Source of the DNA: CAZBLK01 sp964492715
GTDB taxonomy: Bacteria > Bacillota > Clostridia > Lachnospirales > WRBF01
Assembly (NCBI GenBank): GCA_964492715.1
Contig: CAZBLK010000010.1
Span: forward strand, 1-64,000
DNA: 64,000 nucleotides
Reading direction: 5' to 3'
In this document: positions 16,501 through 24,754 of the stretch, piece by piece
How positions within the stretch are numbered: position 1 is the first letter of the stretch
Layout: each line of letters starts with the position of its first letter
Program-made: the position numbers and the translations under genes
The notes under the pieces: generated by a model
What the model was told of the DNA's origin: nothing
The model's input: the letters and a program-made list of their open reading frames with translations, nothing else
Databases searched by the model: none

Positions 16501-18552
16501 TTTGCCTGCTGTATCTAAAAGCACAATATTAGCGTAGTTTACGCTTGGGAACGAAAGTATAAGCGGCTTGTTAGGGTCGTCAGTTGCGTTTGATGTACCC
16601 AACCTGTAAGCTGGTATTACAACAGCAAGCCTTGCCATATATCTGTTCGAGCCTGTTTGTGCAAGCGGCTCTGCGGAAATTTCAGCAGCATCAACTGTTA
16701 CTTTTTTTCCAAAAAAATCTGTATATTCATATGAAGCAACTGTTACCAACTTCGTAGTACCATCAGCTTGTGTAACAGTAGCCTTTTCAACTTTAACTTT
16801 AATGTCGCCAATTATTGGAACAGGGCTTTTGTCGTCCTTTGACTTTGCAAGTTGAAGCATGTACGTTGCAGAATAGGAGCCACTAGCATTTATTTCCTTG
16901 TCAATAAGCGATTGGCTACCAATGTCCCACTTTAACCAAAGCTTAACGTCTGCACGAGAATTTTCGGGCGCACCAACAGGAGACTGTGTATACTTTACTT
17001 CTGTGTCGGTAATGTCAAAAATAGCAGCTGCACCAATAGTTTCATTTTGAATTGGGTGCTTTACTGTTTGTGATTTAACTACAGTTGTAAAGTCTTTGTT
17101 GGGGCTAAATTCAATGTAATATTCCGAAATGGCAGGTATGCTGCCAACTGAAAGAGAAGCAGTTCTGCCTGTTACTTCATCTGTTCTAAATATTTCTGTA
17201 AAGCTGTTGCCGCCAATTTTTCTAAAAACTCTATACCAACCTGGGTAGTTAAACGTACTTAAATCTATTTTAGAATTGCCAAAGGCGTCAAATGTAAAGG
17301 TAAAACTTGGGTATGTGTAAACTTGGTAAGGGCTTTTGCTAAGCGGCGTAAGTTTTGACGGAATAAAGTAAGTTGTGCCGGGTGCATTACCAGCTTGAAC
17401 TGTTGAACCGCCGTAAATTCTGCCAGGGAGCAAAGTAGTGTCTGCACCGTTTTTCAAAACAACTGTGTAAACCCCTGCGTTTGTTTTTCCTATAGAATCA
17501 TCAAGTGTCAAAGCTTGAGTGCTTAGAATTGTTGAAGCAGGGTCAGCACCAAGCAAGTCACTAACTTCAAGCATAATGTTTGCACCGTTTGGAGTTGTAT
17601 CACGCAAGTTTATAGTTGCAGTAATATTGCCGTACCTTGCTTTATCTGGGTGTGCATCAGCTAATACAAACTTTTGTGTTCCTGCGGCGTTATTATAAGC
17701 CTTTGGTATAGCAATGTTAAACGCAATACCAACATTTTTAGCTATTTTTGTATAGTCGGTGTTAGACGTAAGGTCAATTAAAGCACCACCATCAGCAGTT
17801 GGTGAAGTAGTAACACCAAGCTTTGTTAAAACATGCGCTGTTTCTGTTGAAAGCACTGTTGCTGTTTTAGGAACAAAAGTTTCAAGCGTAAAGTCGTAAA
17901 TATACCCTTCTTTAAGCCCGTCTGTTGTGTAATACATTTTGTTGTTTGTTGTATCCCACATAAAGCTTACGTTAACTTTGTCGTACTCAAATGAAAAACC
18001 GTAGCTACCGTTGCTGTTATCTTGCTTTCCAACTGTGAACAATGGCTTTGTAAGGTCGTTTATTGTGTTTGGCAAAGGGTTTGTGTTTGGTGAAGTTAAG
18101 TCTGTAGCATACGGGTTGTTAGCTACAGGTTTAATGTATCCTTCTGCACCGTTTTGAAGCCTACGCCATACATTAAAAGTTGGTGTGTAACCAATTGATG
18201 CCCCAGTTGGAGTTGTTAATTTATATTCCACTTGATAGTGGTTGCTGTCTGTAAGTTTAAAGTCAACACTAACTTTTTTTGGTCCACTTATGTCCTCTAT
18301 AAAATAAGTAAGGTTAAAGTCTGTTTGTCCAGTAGCGTCCCATGACAAAAGAGCATCAGAGCTTATATTGTTGCTTGTTGCATTTAAGGCAACTGTCGGT
18401 GACGGGTTGCTTGGAATGCTACTTGGTTTAAGCCTGCTGCTTGGGTCGGCTGAAAAACCAGACGCCGCCAAAACCTCCGAAACCTGAACAACATTAACAA
18501 AAACACTAAAAGCCATAATAAAAGCCAAAGCTTTGGCAATTAAGCCTTTCAT
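13501..18552 (-). CDS. Giant secreted Fn3-type surface protein with SLH-like tail
   Basis: This 1683-residue protein has a signal peptide (MKGLIAKALAFIMAFSVFVN..VLA). The middle shows repeated Fn3-like units (for example APKLNIVEKGDTNATVAWD, LKPGKSYSMRVWIVDQTGS). A C-terminal section from about 1560 resembles degenerate SLH units (GISVTQRAGSGSVSTQEAIF; YLQSVRAAYELGIYTDKN). The start is preceded by GGGGGGAT. It is the first gene of a two-gene operon with 9101-13486 and has the same domain style, so the pair probably arose by duplication and works together at the cell surface. Enzymatic motifs were not found. Confidence 0.75.
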   Translation of the reverse strand: MKGLIAKALAFIMAFSVFVNVVQVSEVLAASGFSADPSSRLKPSSIPSNPSPTVALNATSNNISSDALLSWDATGQTDFNLTYFIEDISGPKKVSVDFKLTDSNHYQVEYKLTTPTGASIGYTPTFNVWRRLQNGAEGYIKPVANNPYATDLTSPNTNPLPNTINDLTKPLFTVGKQDNSNGSYGFSFEYDKVNVSFMWDTTNNKMYYTTDGLKEGYIYDFTLETFVPKTATVLSTETAHVLTKLGVTTSPTADGGALIDLTSNTDYTKIAKNVGIAFNIAIPKAYNNAAGTQKFVLADAHPDKARYGNITATINLRDTTPNGANIMLEVSDLLGADPASTILSTQALTLDDSIGKTNAGVYTVVLKNGADTTLLPGRIYGGSTVQAGNAPGTTYFIPSKLTPLSKSPYQVYTYPSFTFTFDAFGNSKIDLSTFNYPGWYRVFRKIGGNSFTEIFRTDEVTGRTASLSVGSIPAISEYYIEFSPNKDFTTVVKSQTVKHPIQNETIGAAAIFDITDTEVKYTQSPVGAPENSRADVKLWLKWDIGSQSLIDKEINASGSYSATYMLQLAKSKDDKSPVPIIGDIKVKVEKATVTQADGTTKLVTVASYEYTDFFGKKVTVDAAEISAEPLAQTGSNRYMARLAVVIPAYRLGTSNATDDPNKPLILSFPSVNYANIVLLDTAGKPIGESNYKSFTLSSLDQNTMSPPQDLKAYEAAYVPADATNNVSEEVSFKTSWTVNTKALSDYIRLSSLIFLGDAANPDHNVDVLMNLYLTQDEAALSKFLPDEKGKATTYAYRSGESVPLLDADGNVTPVEVKNDVRQNIDVSNAILDLQKNKIVRIEFALNTDDLEKIVAGDTAFLASNINVLSKLVGLDKNQRYFLAADIVVKEITPSNPPLGADALSPIAAITTMNAPSVPSTIDRVPSAPKLNIVEKGDTNATVAWDRIGATAEDGYIVKIEYQIIRTKDNQIDAESLGKGEFPAVYDSIKVTANDTKNPSKLGFETNEDKLMLYNASTKKFAELTDDKLYKYSIEDKKANTITDNSLLPNQLYFYYARTVKTIYADTGTTTRADEQPLPLKVLYSSWASETVTTSPVKAPKNLKLAFDENEKLASKATVDKKTQAIVSFDAPVALETIKAGTVKMYYQLKEEGKEWGSSVLFTESMRVDAPVTDVGEGYFHYLYKIAGLKPGKSYSMRVWIVDQTGSQSLFSNVLIFRTEMDQGEFDDETENKNWNEYLKQELEALLKNPYWTLTNTESLFEVIYRPSMFSQVIAEASDASIVLPSGSSKSRTVYYIPATALMSANDATKGFKISNGSVEVTIPPNALDINKNEALKTMAERIKNKSIADYYVKITVIWGGALGGSLEITDTADVLIQAVGVTVANNVFENAVLEDLKKAVITASSNPAALAGILDEIKKDIAPQDMIKYIATLVNKAYSSMATSIYNRLSSSIRTTVAFTKLDIPMTLVAKNIDQSAMAKGYQYIDSNWTEKEVVNLGGFKGMYADTTGLYGFSLKKLVIPGIDGVANGGTITSIVAKYGLDDFFGKDKNFKLEAPTTKDMIVGSMGAILGMPKGANGYEWLKANKGISVTQRAGSGSVSTQEAIFLSMKLFEAKSGVKVATVKIRNLSQTASITGIDPEYLQSVRAAYELGIYTDKNMSPQNAISIKDFLQLLVNINNKVKL

Positions 18553-18662
18553 AAAAAAATCCCCCCATAGAATCTATGTATTTTTTTGCAAGGTCAAATA
18601 ATAATAATAAGAGCATAATAAAACAATAATGAATAAAAAACTTGTTAACGTTCCTAATTTAT

Positions 18663-18691
18663 AGTATAGCACATTACAAATATAATATCGA
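18663..18691 (-). promoter_or_regulatory. Promoter of the Fn3/SLH operon
   Basis: Minus strand: TCGATA, 17-nt spacer, TATACT. It lies about 110 nt upstream of the start at 18552. The rest of the 352-bp divergent gap holds this, the rimP promoter and the rimP leader, with no gene. Confidence 0.45.
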
Positions 18692-18730
18692 CAAATTTAA
18701 TAAAAAAATTAATAAAATGTAACAAAGCCC

Positions 18731-18759
18731 TTGCACTTTGCAAAACAGCGTGCTATACT
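18731..18759 (+). promoter_or_regulatory. Promoter of the rimP-nusA-infB operon
   Basis: TTGCAC, a 17-nt spacer and TATACT with a TGC extension upstream of the -10. It gives a leader of about 140 nt. Confidence 0.6.
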
Positions 18760-18796
18760 GTTGTATTAGAAGCATAAATAAATATATGTCATTATT

Positions 18797-18820
18797 AAGA
18801 GTGGGTGTTTGCCGACTCTT
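18797..18820 (+). promoter_or_regulatory. Leader hairpin before rimP
   Basis: AAGAGT pairs with ACTCTT, with two further G-C pairs inside and a short loop. It sits in the rimP 5' leader. Structured leaders before rimP are known in other bacteria, but no regulation is shown here. Confidence 0.35.
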
Positions 18821-18904
18821 ATCTGCTTGTTGGGTAGTTTTCTTCTTACAATTTTTCAAGTAGGTTTGTTTATTCGTATTCTATATATAAAATGAGGTGA
18901 TAAA

Positions 18905-19372
18905 TTGGCAGCAAAAAACATTGCAGGCGAAGTGGAAGCTATTTTACAACCAATACTTTCCACACATTCGCTTTCTCTGTATGATGTGCAGTTTTTAAAG
19001 GAAGGCCCAAACTGGTATTTAAGGGTTTTCATTGACAAGGAGGGCGAAGGCGGCGTTTCTATAAACGATTGTGAAAACGTAAGCCGTGGGCTTGAAGCTG
19101 TGCTTGACGAAAAGGACTTTATAGAGCAGCAATACATTTTGGAAGTTAGCTCTCCAGGGGTTGAGCGTGCGCTGAAAAAAGACGTCGACTTTGCACGCTT
19201 TGCAGGTACAACAGTTGACGTAAAGCTTTACAAGCCAAAGGACGGCAAAAAGGTTTTCCGTGGCGAGCTTGTTGGACTTGAAGATGGGGTTATTTCCATT
19301 ATATATGAGGGCGAAACTGTTTCATTTGAAAAAGCAGAAGTTGCGCTTTGCAAAACAGTGTTCTTTTTTTAG
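18905..19372 (+). CDS. rimP: Ribosome maturation factor RimP
   Basis: This 155-residue cytoplasmic factor is needed for 30S subunit maturation. The two-domain family layout is visible: an N-terminal alpha/beta domain (WYLRVFIDKEGEGGVSINDC, VSRGLEAVLDE, LEVSSPGVERALKK) and a C-terminal SH3-like barrel (GTTVDVKLYKP..FRGELVGLEDGVISI). It begins with TTG preceded by GAGGTG. It is first in the nusA/infB operon, its usual position, although a 240-bp gap with a hairpin repeat separates it from nusA. Confidence 0.92.
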   Translation: MAAKNIAGEVEAILQPILSTHSLSLYDVQFLKEGPNWYLRVFIDKEGEGGVSINDCENVSRGLEAVLDEKDFIEQQYILEVSSPGVERALKKDVDFARFAGTTVDVKLYKPKDGKKVFRGELVGLEDGVISIIYEGETVSFEKAEVALCKTVFFF

Positions 19373-19450
19373 CCCTAAAAACCGTGGGAGTAAAGGGAAG
19401 GTTTTTTGAAAAGTTTTACTTTCAACAAAAGTTAAAATGCTTTTAAAAAA

Positions 19451-19505
19451 GGTCAAGGGGCTAGCCCCTTGCGGGGTTTTAGGGGCAGAGCCCCTAAGGT
19501 CTTGA
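19451..19505 (+). repeat. Dispersed hairpin repeat inside the rimP-nusA gap
   Basis: The perfect palindrome CAAGGGGCTAGCCCCTTG (19454-19471) is followed by GGGGTTTTAGGGGCAGAGCCCCTAAGGTCTTG, the family ending. It sits within what should be one operon, so it may act as an attenuator or mRNA processing site. Confidence 0.6.
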
Positions 19506-19611
19506 TTTTTTATGATTTTTCCAGCTATTAACTTTTGTTTGGAGTAAGCAGCAAAAGCCCGTCCCCTTCCTCCCACGAACAAAAACCAACACACGAGGAG
19601 GAGATTAAAAA

Positions 19612-20916
19612 ATGTCTAAAGGCGATACAGGTGCCGAGTTTATCGAAGCTTTAAACCAAGTTTCAAAAGAAAAGGGCATAGACAAGGAAGTTATTTTTGA
19701 AGCAATTGAAACATCTCTTGTTTCAGCCTGCAAAAAGAACTTCGGCACATCGCAAAATATAAAAGTAGTAATCGACAGAGAAACAGGCAACGTTTCAGTG
19801 CTTGCACAAAAGGAAGTTGTTGAAGAAGCGGACTTAACAGACCCAACTTTGCAAATTAGCCTTGAAAACGCAAAAGCAATTAGCCCGTTTTACACAATTG
19901 GCGACATTTGCGACGTTGTTGTTACACCAAAGGACTTTGGCAGAATTTCGGCGCAAACAGCAAAGCAAGTCGTTGTGCAAAAGTTCCGTGAAGCCGAAAG
20001 AACACTTCTTTACAACGAATTCATTAGCAAAGAGCGTGACATTGTAACAGGAATTGTTCAGCGTAAAGAACGCAAAAACGTAATTATTGCGCTTGGAAAA
20101 TCAGACGCAGTGCTTCTTCCTTCCGAGCAAGTTGCAGGCGAGGAGTACGAGTTTGGCAGGCGCATAAAGGTTTACATTTTTGAAGTTAAGCAAACTACAA
20201 AAGGGCCTGTAATAAACGTTTCACGTTCGCACCCCGAGCTTGTAAAGCGTCTTTTTGAGCAAGAAGTTCCAGAAGTGCGAGAAGGGCTTGTTGAAATTAA
20301 ATCAATAGCAAGAGAAGCAGGAAGCCGCACAAAAATAGCTGTTTACTCCAAAAACCCAAGCATAGACCCAGTGGGCGCATGTGTAGGGCAAAACGGTATG
20401 CGTGTAAACGTAATTGTAAACGAGCTTAACGGCGAAAAAATTGACATTGTAACGTGGAGCGACGACCCACGTAAATATATTTCTTCGGCTCTAAGCCCAA
20501 GCAAAGTAATTGCAGTAATTGAAAACGAAAAGGCACAAAGCGCAAAGGTAATTGTCCCGGACAACCAGCTTTCTTTGGCAATTGGGCGTGAAGGGCAAAA
20601 CGCAAGGCTTGCCGCAAAGCTTACAGGCTACCGCATTGACATAAAGAGCGAAAGCCAAGCACGTGACAGCGACCTTTACAACTTAAAAGAGCTTCTTTCG
20701 CAAAAGAACATTTTTGGAATTAACTCTGAAGCAGGTGAAGAAGGCGGCGTAGCGTTTAGCGAAGAAGCATACGACGATTTTTATAACAATAAAAACGGCG
20801 CATACGAAGACGACGACGAATATTACGAAGAAGACGGCGACTACGAAGAATACAACGAAGGTTACGACGAGGAGCAATACGACGACTACGAAACGGACGA
20901 AGGTGCTTCGGAATGA
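19612..20916 (+). CDS. nusA: Transcription elongation/termination factor NusA
   Basis: This 434-residue protein has the NusA N-terminal RNA-polymerase-binding domain (1-125), an S1 domain (near 135-200, TGIVQRKERKNVIIALG), and KH1 and KH2 (near 225-345, GACVGQNGMRVNVIVNELNGE and LAIGREGQNARLAAKLTGY). The last roughly 60 residues form a strongly acidic Asp/Glu/Tyr tail that is unusual for the family. Binding RNA polymerase and nascent RNA to modulate pausing and termination is the known role. GAGGAGG precedes the start. The gene overlaps the following rnpM by 4 nt (ATGA). Confidence 0.96.
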   Translation: MSKGDTGAEFIEALNQVSKEKGIDKEVIFEAIETSLVSACKKNFGTSQNIKVVIDRETGNVSVLAQKEVVEEADLTDPTLQISLENAKAISPFYTIGDICDVVVTPKDFGRISAQTAKQVVVQKFREAERTLLYNEFISKERDIVTGIVQRKERKNVIIALGKSDAVLLPSEQVAGEEYEFGRRIKVYIFEVKQTTKGPVINVSRSHPELVKRLFEQEVPEVREGLVEIKSIAREAGSRTKIAVYSKNPSIDPVGACVGQNGMRVNVIVNELNGEKIDIVTWSDDPRKYISSALSPSKVIAVIENEKAQSAKVIVPDNQLSLAIGREGQNARLAAKLTGYRIDIKSESQARDSDLYNLKELLSQKNIFGINSEAGEEGGVAFSEEAYDDFYNNKNGAYEDDDEYYEEDGDYEEYNEGYDEEQYDDYETDEGASE

Positions 20917-21179
20917 AAAAAGTGCCGCTAAGAAAATGCACCGGCTGCCTTGAAATGAAAGGTAAAAAAGAGCTTATCCGTGTAGTGCGTGGTGAGGACG
21001 GAAGCTTTTCCATAGACTTAACAGGCAAAAAAGCAGGGCGTGGCGCATATGTCTGCAAAAATACCGACTGCTTAAAAAAGGCTGAAAAAAACAAAGGGCT
21101 TGAGCGTTCGTTTAAGCAAGCCATTCCAAAAGAAATTTATGCAAAATTAGGAGAGGAGCTTGACGAAATTTGTGGATAA
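20913..21179 (+). CDS. rnpM: RNase P modulator RnpM (YlxR family)
   Basis: This 88-residue YlxR-family protein has the family motifs RKCTGCLEMK near the start and GRGAYVCKNTDCLKKA in the middle. In Bacillus this protein binds RNase P RNA and modulates its activity. Its start codon overlaps the nusA stop (ATGA), showing translational coupling, and its own end overlaps the next gene by 20 nt. Confidence 0.9.
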   Translation: MKKVPLRKCTGCLEMKGKKELIRVVRGEDGSFSIDLTGKKAGRGAYVCKNTDCLKKAEKNKGLERSFKQAIPKEIYAKLGEELDEICG

Positions 21180-21498
21180 ACAGCTTCTTTCACTTATAAG
21201 CCTTTGTAAAAGAGCAGGGCATTTAAAAACAGGGGAATATGTCGTTGAAACAGCTTTACGAAAAGGTGAAGCACAGCTTGTTTTAATAGCCGGCGACGCT
21301 TCGGACAATACTAAGAAAAAGTTTGTGAATAAATCATTTTTCTACAAAGTTCCATGCTTTGTTTACGGCGACAGCGAAACTCTTTCAAAAGCTATCGGAA
21401 GCCAAAATCGAAAGTCGGTTGCAATTACAGACAAAGGCTTTGCAGAAAGCATGATTAAAATTTTAAATGCAGTTAATAACGAAAACAATAACGAATAA
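21160..21498 (+). CDS. L7Ae/L30e-like RNA-binding protein YlxQ
   Basis: This 112-residue member of the L7Ae/YlxQ family of K-turn RNA-binding proteins has LISLCKRAGHLKTGEYVV and AQLVLIAGDASDNTKKK near the N-terminus, and SVAITDKGFAESMI near the C-terminus. Start chosen as TTG at 21160, because TTAGGAGAGGAGC lies immediately upstream. It overlaps rnpM in the standard nusA-ylxR-ylxQ-infB order. Confidence 0.85.
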   Translation: MTKFVDKQLLSLISLCKRAGHLKTGEYVVETALRKGEAQLVLIAGDASDNTKKKFVNKSFFYKVPCFVYGDSETLSKAIGSQNRKSVAITDKGFAESMIKILNAVNNENNNE

Positions 21499-21523
21499 AT
21501 AACGGTAGTGTACGAGAACTTTA

Positions 21524-21586
21524 AAAACAAAAGTTTTGTCTGCTTTTTCAAAAGTGGCAGGGCTTGGGGCAGCACCCCAAAGTCTT
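21524..21586 (+). repeat. Dispersed hairpin repeat inside the ylxQ-infB gap
   Basis: AAACAAAAGTTTTGTC, then CTTTTTCAAAAGTGG, then GGGCTTGGGGCAGCACCCC and AAAGTCTT. Closely matches the copies at 6302 (minus) and 47206. It lies between two genes normally co-transcribed. Confidence 0.7.
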
Positions 21587-21670
21587 AAAAAACCTTGTAC
21601 ATAACCAAAAAGCAGCTAAAAGTTAGGGGAAGATTTCAGTATGTTAGTATAGAAGCACGGAGGTGGCTTA

Positions 21671-24600
21671 ATGCCGAAAATGAGAGTGCATGAAGTAGCA
21701 AAACAATTGAACGTAAACAGCAAGGTTTTGATAGATAAGCTAAATAGCATGGGAATCGAAGCCAAAAACCATATGAGCACGCTTGAGGGTGAGCAAGCAC
21801 AGCGGATAATTGACTTGTATTCGGGTAAAAGAACCGACAAGCCCCAAGCGCAGCCGCCTGTTCAAAAACCAGCGGCAAAGCAAGAGGAGAGAAAAACAAT
21901 AGAACAAAAAGTATTTGCACAGAGTGAAAACATAGCATCAGCGGCTAAAAAACACGAACCACAAAAACCACAGCAAAACAGACAACAAAATACACAGCAA
22001 AATGCACCGCAACACAAGCCGCAGCAAAGTAACAACCACCAGCAACAAAACCAAAATCAAAATCAACACCAAAACCAAAGCCAAGGTGGTCAAAGACAGC
22101 AAGGCAACCAAAACAGACGCCCAGACCAAGGCGCACAAGGCAACAGGGGCAGTTTTGAAAAACGCCCATATCAAGGTCAACAAGGGCAGCAAAGCCAAGG
22201 GCAAAGGCCGCCAAGACCAGAGGGTCAACGTCCAGACGGATATCGTTCGGAAGGTCAACGCCCAGAGGGACAACGCCCTCATTATGACAGAAAACCAGAT
22301 GAAAGACGTCCATACAACAATGATGCAAGACCAGATGGTCAAAGACAACAGTACAACAATTCGGAAAGAAGAACTGACCGTCCACCATTTGAAAAAAGGA
22401 ACAATGACGGACGCCCACCATTTGAAAAAAGGAACAATGACGGACGTCCACCGTTTGAAAAAAGAAACAATGACGGACGTCCGCCGTTTGAAAAAAGAAA
22501 CAATGACGGACGCCCACCATTTGAAAAAAGAAACAATGACGGACGCCCGCCATTTGAAAAACGCCAAGGCGACTTTAAAGGTAGGCCACAAGGCGGCACT
22601 GGCTTTGGGCAAGGTGGAGCACGCTCAAACGCACCTTTTTCAAAGGACGAAGGTGACGACAAAAGGCGTGGTGACGGAAGACGTCAGGACGGAAGACCGC
22701 CGCAAAGAAGCGGAACAGGCGCAGGAAAACCAGCTACTACAACCACTGCTGCACCGCCGCAAAAACCAAGAAGGCTTGAAACAAAACCAAAGCCAGCCCA
22801 TGACGGCAAGGACAGCAAGCAAGGCGGAAAGCCAGTTTTTGGCAAGGACGGCAAAAAACGTTCACTACTTCACGCTTCTTTGGAAAAGCCTGTTCTTAAA
22901 GCGAAAAAGAAAAAGCAAAAGCCAGCACCAGTTGTTGTGGAGCAGCCAGTTGAACAAGTTGTCGTAGAAGACGGTATAACGCTTATCAAAATTCCACGTT
23001 CAATTAAGGTAAAAGACTTTGCGGAAAAAATTGATAAGCCAGCTTCAGAAATTATTAAACGCCTTATGAAGCGTGGTATTCTTGCAAACCTTAACCAAGA
23101 GGTGGACTACAACGCTGTTAAAAAGATTGGCGAAGAATTTGACATAATAGTAGAAAAAGAAGAAGAAATTGACATTTTGGGCGACGCTTTCAGCGAGGAC
23201 GAAGAAGTAGCTACGCAAATGGAAGAACGTCCGCCAGTAGTCGTTGTTATGGGTCACGTTGACCACGGCAAAACTTCTTTGCTTGACTCTATTCGTAAAA
23301 CAAACGTTACAGCAGGCGAAGCAGGTGGTATAACACAGCACATAGGTGCGTACACTGTCAGTATCGACGGAAAGCCGATTACTTTCTTGGATACGCCTGG
23401 GCATGAAGCGTTTACAGCTATGCGTATGCGTGGCGCACAAGTTACAGACATTGCAATTTTGGTTGTTGCAGCAGACGACGGTGTTATGCCGCAAACAATT
23501 GAAGCTATCGACCATGCAAAAGCCGCTGGCGTTGATATAATTATTGCAATTAACAAAATGGATAAACCAAGCGCAAACCCTGACCGTGTAAAGCAAGAGC
23601 TTACAGAGCATGGGCTTTTGGCAGAAGATTGGGGCGGCGAAACAATTTGTGTACCGGTTTCTGCAATGAGCGGTGACGGCATAGACCACTTGCTTGAAAT
23701 GATAATTCTTGTTGCCGAAATGAAAGAGCTTAAAGCCGACCCACACAAAAAAGCAAGGGGAACAGTTATTGAAGCTTCGCTTGACAGGCTTCGTGGGCCA
23801 GTTGCTACAGTTTTGGTTCAGCAAGGCACGCTTAAAGTGGGCGACCCTGTTGTTGTTGGCACAACATACGGCAAAATTCGTGCAATGACAGACGACAAGG
23901 GCAGAAAAGTTCACAAAGCATCACCTTCTATTCCTGTTGAAATTCTTGGGCTTTCGGAAGCACCGCACGCAGGCGACATGTTCTACGTTGCACAAAATGA
24001 AAAGCAAGCAAGGGTTCTTGCAGAGTCGGTTGTTGCACAAGGCAGGCAGTCTATGCTTAGCGAAACGCCACAAAAAGTTTCTCTTGACGACTTGTTTAAC
24101 CAAATTCAAGCAGGAAAAGTTAAAGACCTTAACATTGTTGTTAAAGCAGACGTTCAAGGCTCTGTTGAAGCGGTTAAAAACAGCTTGGAAAGGCTTACAA
24201 ATGACGAAGTGCGTATCCGTGTAATTCATGGCGGCGTTGGTGCTGTTACAGAAAGTGACGTTATGCTTGCTTCGGCTTCAAACGCAATTATAATTGGGTT
24301 TAACGTTCGCCCAGAGCCTTCTGCAAAGTCGGTTGCCGACATTGAAGGCGTTGACGTAAGAATGTACCGCATAATTTATAACGCTATCGAAGACATTACA
24401 GCCGCAATGAAAGGTATGCTTGACCCTGTGTTTAGGGAAAAGGTTTTGGGACACGGCGAAATTCGCCAAATTTTCAAAGCTTCTGGCGTTGGAAACATTG
24501 CAGGTGTTCACATAACAGACGGCAAAATTGTAAGAAACGAGCCAGTTAGAATTTTGCGTGACAACAAAGTTGTTTTTGAGGGCACACTTGAAGCTTTAAA

Positions 24601-24727
24601 GCGGTTTAAGGACGACGCAAAGGAAGTGCTTTCGGGCTACGAATGCGGCATGACGTTTACACGTTTTAACGATATAAAGGAAAAAGACATTGTAGAATGT
24701 TATACTATGGAAGAAATTCCAAGGTAA
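21671..24727 (+). CDS. infB: Translation initiation factor IF-2
   Basis: This 1018-residue GTPase places initiator tRNA on the ribosome. The first 60 residues are an IF2_N-like domain (MRVHEVAKQLNVNSKVLIDKL). Residues about 60-400 are a low-complexity Gln/Asn/Arg/Gly/Pro region including six tandem RPPFEKR units. A second IF2_N domain lies near 440. The G domain starts near 526 (GHVDHGKTSLLD, DTPGHEAF, NKMDKPSAN, VSAMSGDG), followed by domains II-IV ending in YECGMTFTRFNDIKEKDIVECY. The catalytic part looks intact. GGAGGTGG precedes the start. Confidence 0.96.
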   Translation: MPKMRVHEVAKQLNVNSKVLIDKLNSMGIEAKNHMSTLEGEQAQRIIDLYSGKRTDKPQAQPPVQKPAAKQEERKTIEQKVFAQSENIASAAKKHEPQKPQQNRQQNTQQNAPQHKPQQSNNHQQQNQNQNQHQNQSQGGQRQQGNQNRRPDQGAQGNRGSFEKRPYQGQQGQQSQGQRPPRPEGQRPDGYRSEGQRPEGQRPHYDRKPDERRPYNNDARPDGQRQQYNNSERRTDRPPFEKRNNDGRPPFEKRNNDGRPPFEKRNNDGRPPFEKRNNDGRPPFEKRNNDGRPPFEKRQGDFKGRPQGGTGFGQGGARSNAPFSKDEGDDKRRGDGRRQDGRPPQRSGTGAGKPATTTTAAPPQKPRRLETKPKPAHDGKDSKQGGKPVFGKDGKKRSLLHASLEKPVLKAKKKKQKPAPVVVEQPVEQVVVEDGITLIKIPRSIKVKDFAEKIDKPASEIIKRLMKRGILANLNQEVDYNAVKKIGEEFDIIVEKEEEIDILGDAFSEDEEVATQMEERPPVVVVMGHVDHGKTSLLDSIRKTNVTAGEAGGITQHIGAYTVSIDGKPITFLDTPGHEAFTAMRMRGAQVTDIAILVVAADDGVMPQTIEAIDHAKAAGVDIIIAINKMDKPSANPDRVKQELTEHGLLAEDWGGETICVPVSAMSGDGIDHLLEMIILVAEMKELKADPHKKARGTVIEASLDRLRGPVATVLVQQGTLKVGDPVVVGTTYGKIRAMTDDKGRKVHKASPSIPVEILGLSEAPHAGDMFYVAQNEKQARVLAESVVAQGRQSMLSETPQKVSLDDLFNQIQAGKVKDLNIVVKADVQGSVEAVKNSLERLTNDEVRIRVIHGGVGAVTESDVMLASASNAIIIGFNVRPEPSAKSVADIEGVDVRMYRIIYNAIEDITAAMKGMLDPVFREKVLGHGEIRQIFKASGVGNIAGVHITDGKIVRNEPVRILRDNKVVFEGTLEALKRFKDDAKEVLSGYECGMTFTRFNDIKEKDIVECYTMEEIPR
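22379..22564 (+). repeat. 33-bp tandem repeat within infB
   Basis: Six in-frame units encode RPPFEKR, the first five followed by NNDG and the last by QGDF. Third-position differences between units indicate selection on the protein. The repeat also creates long spurious open frames on both strands. Confidence 0.9.
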
Positions 24728-24754
24728 CGTTTTGCGGCGTTAGGTAGGTGCAAA

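Noticed and set aside
21172..21180. A perfect DnaA-box-like TGTGGATAA
   Set aside because: A single occurrence inside the rnpM-ylxQ coding overlap, without a cluster or AT-rich element, so not an origin.
22379..22564. Regular 33-bp repeats resembling a CRISPR array
   Set aside because: There are no spacers; the units are contiguous, in frame and encode RPPFEKRNNDG.
21938..22967. Several 200-320-codon frames on both strands within infB
   Set aside because: They arise from the 33-bp repeats and the biased low-complexity segment of infB, whose frame is the only one with recognisable domains.
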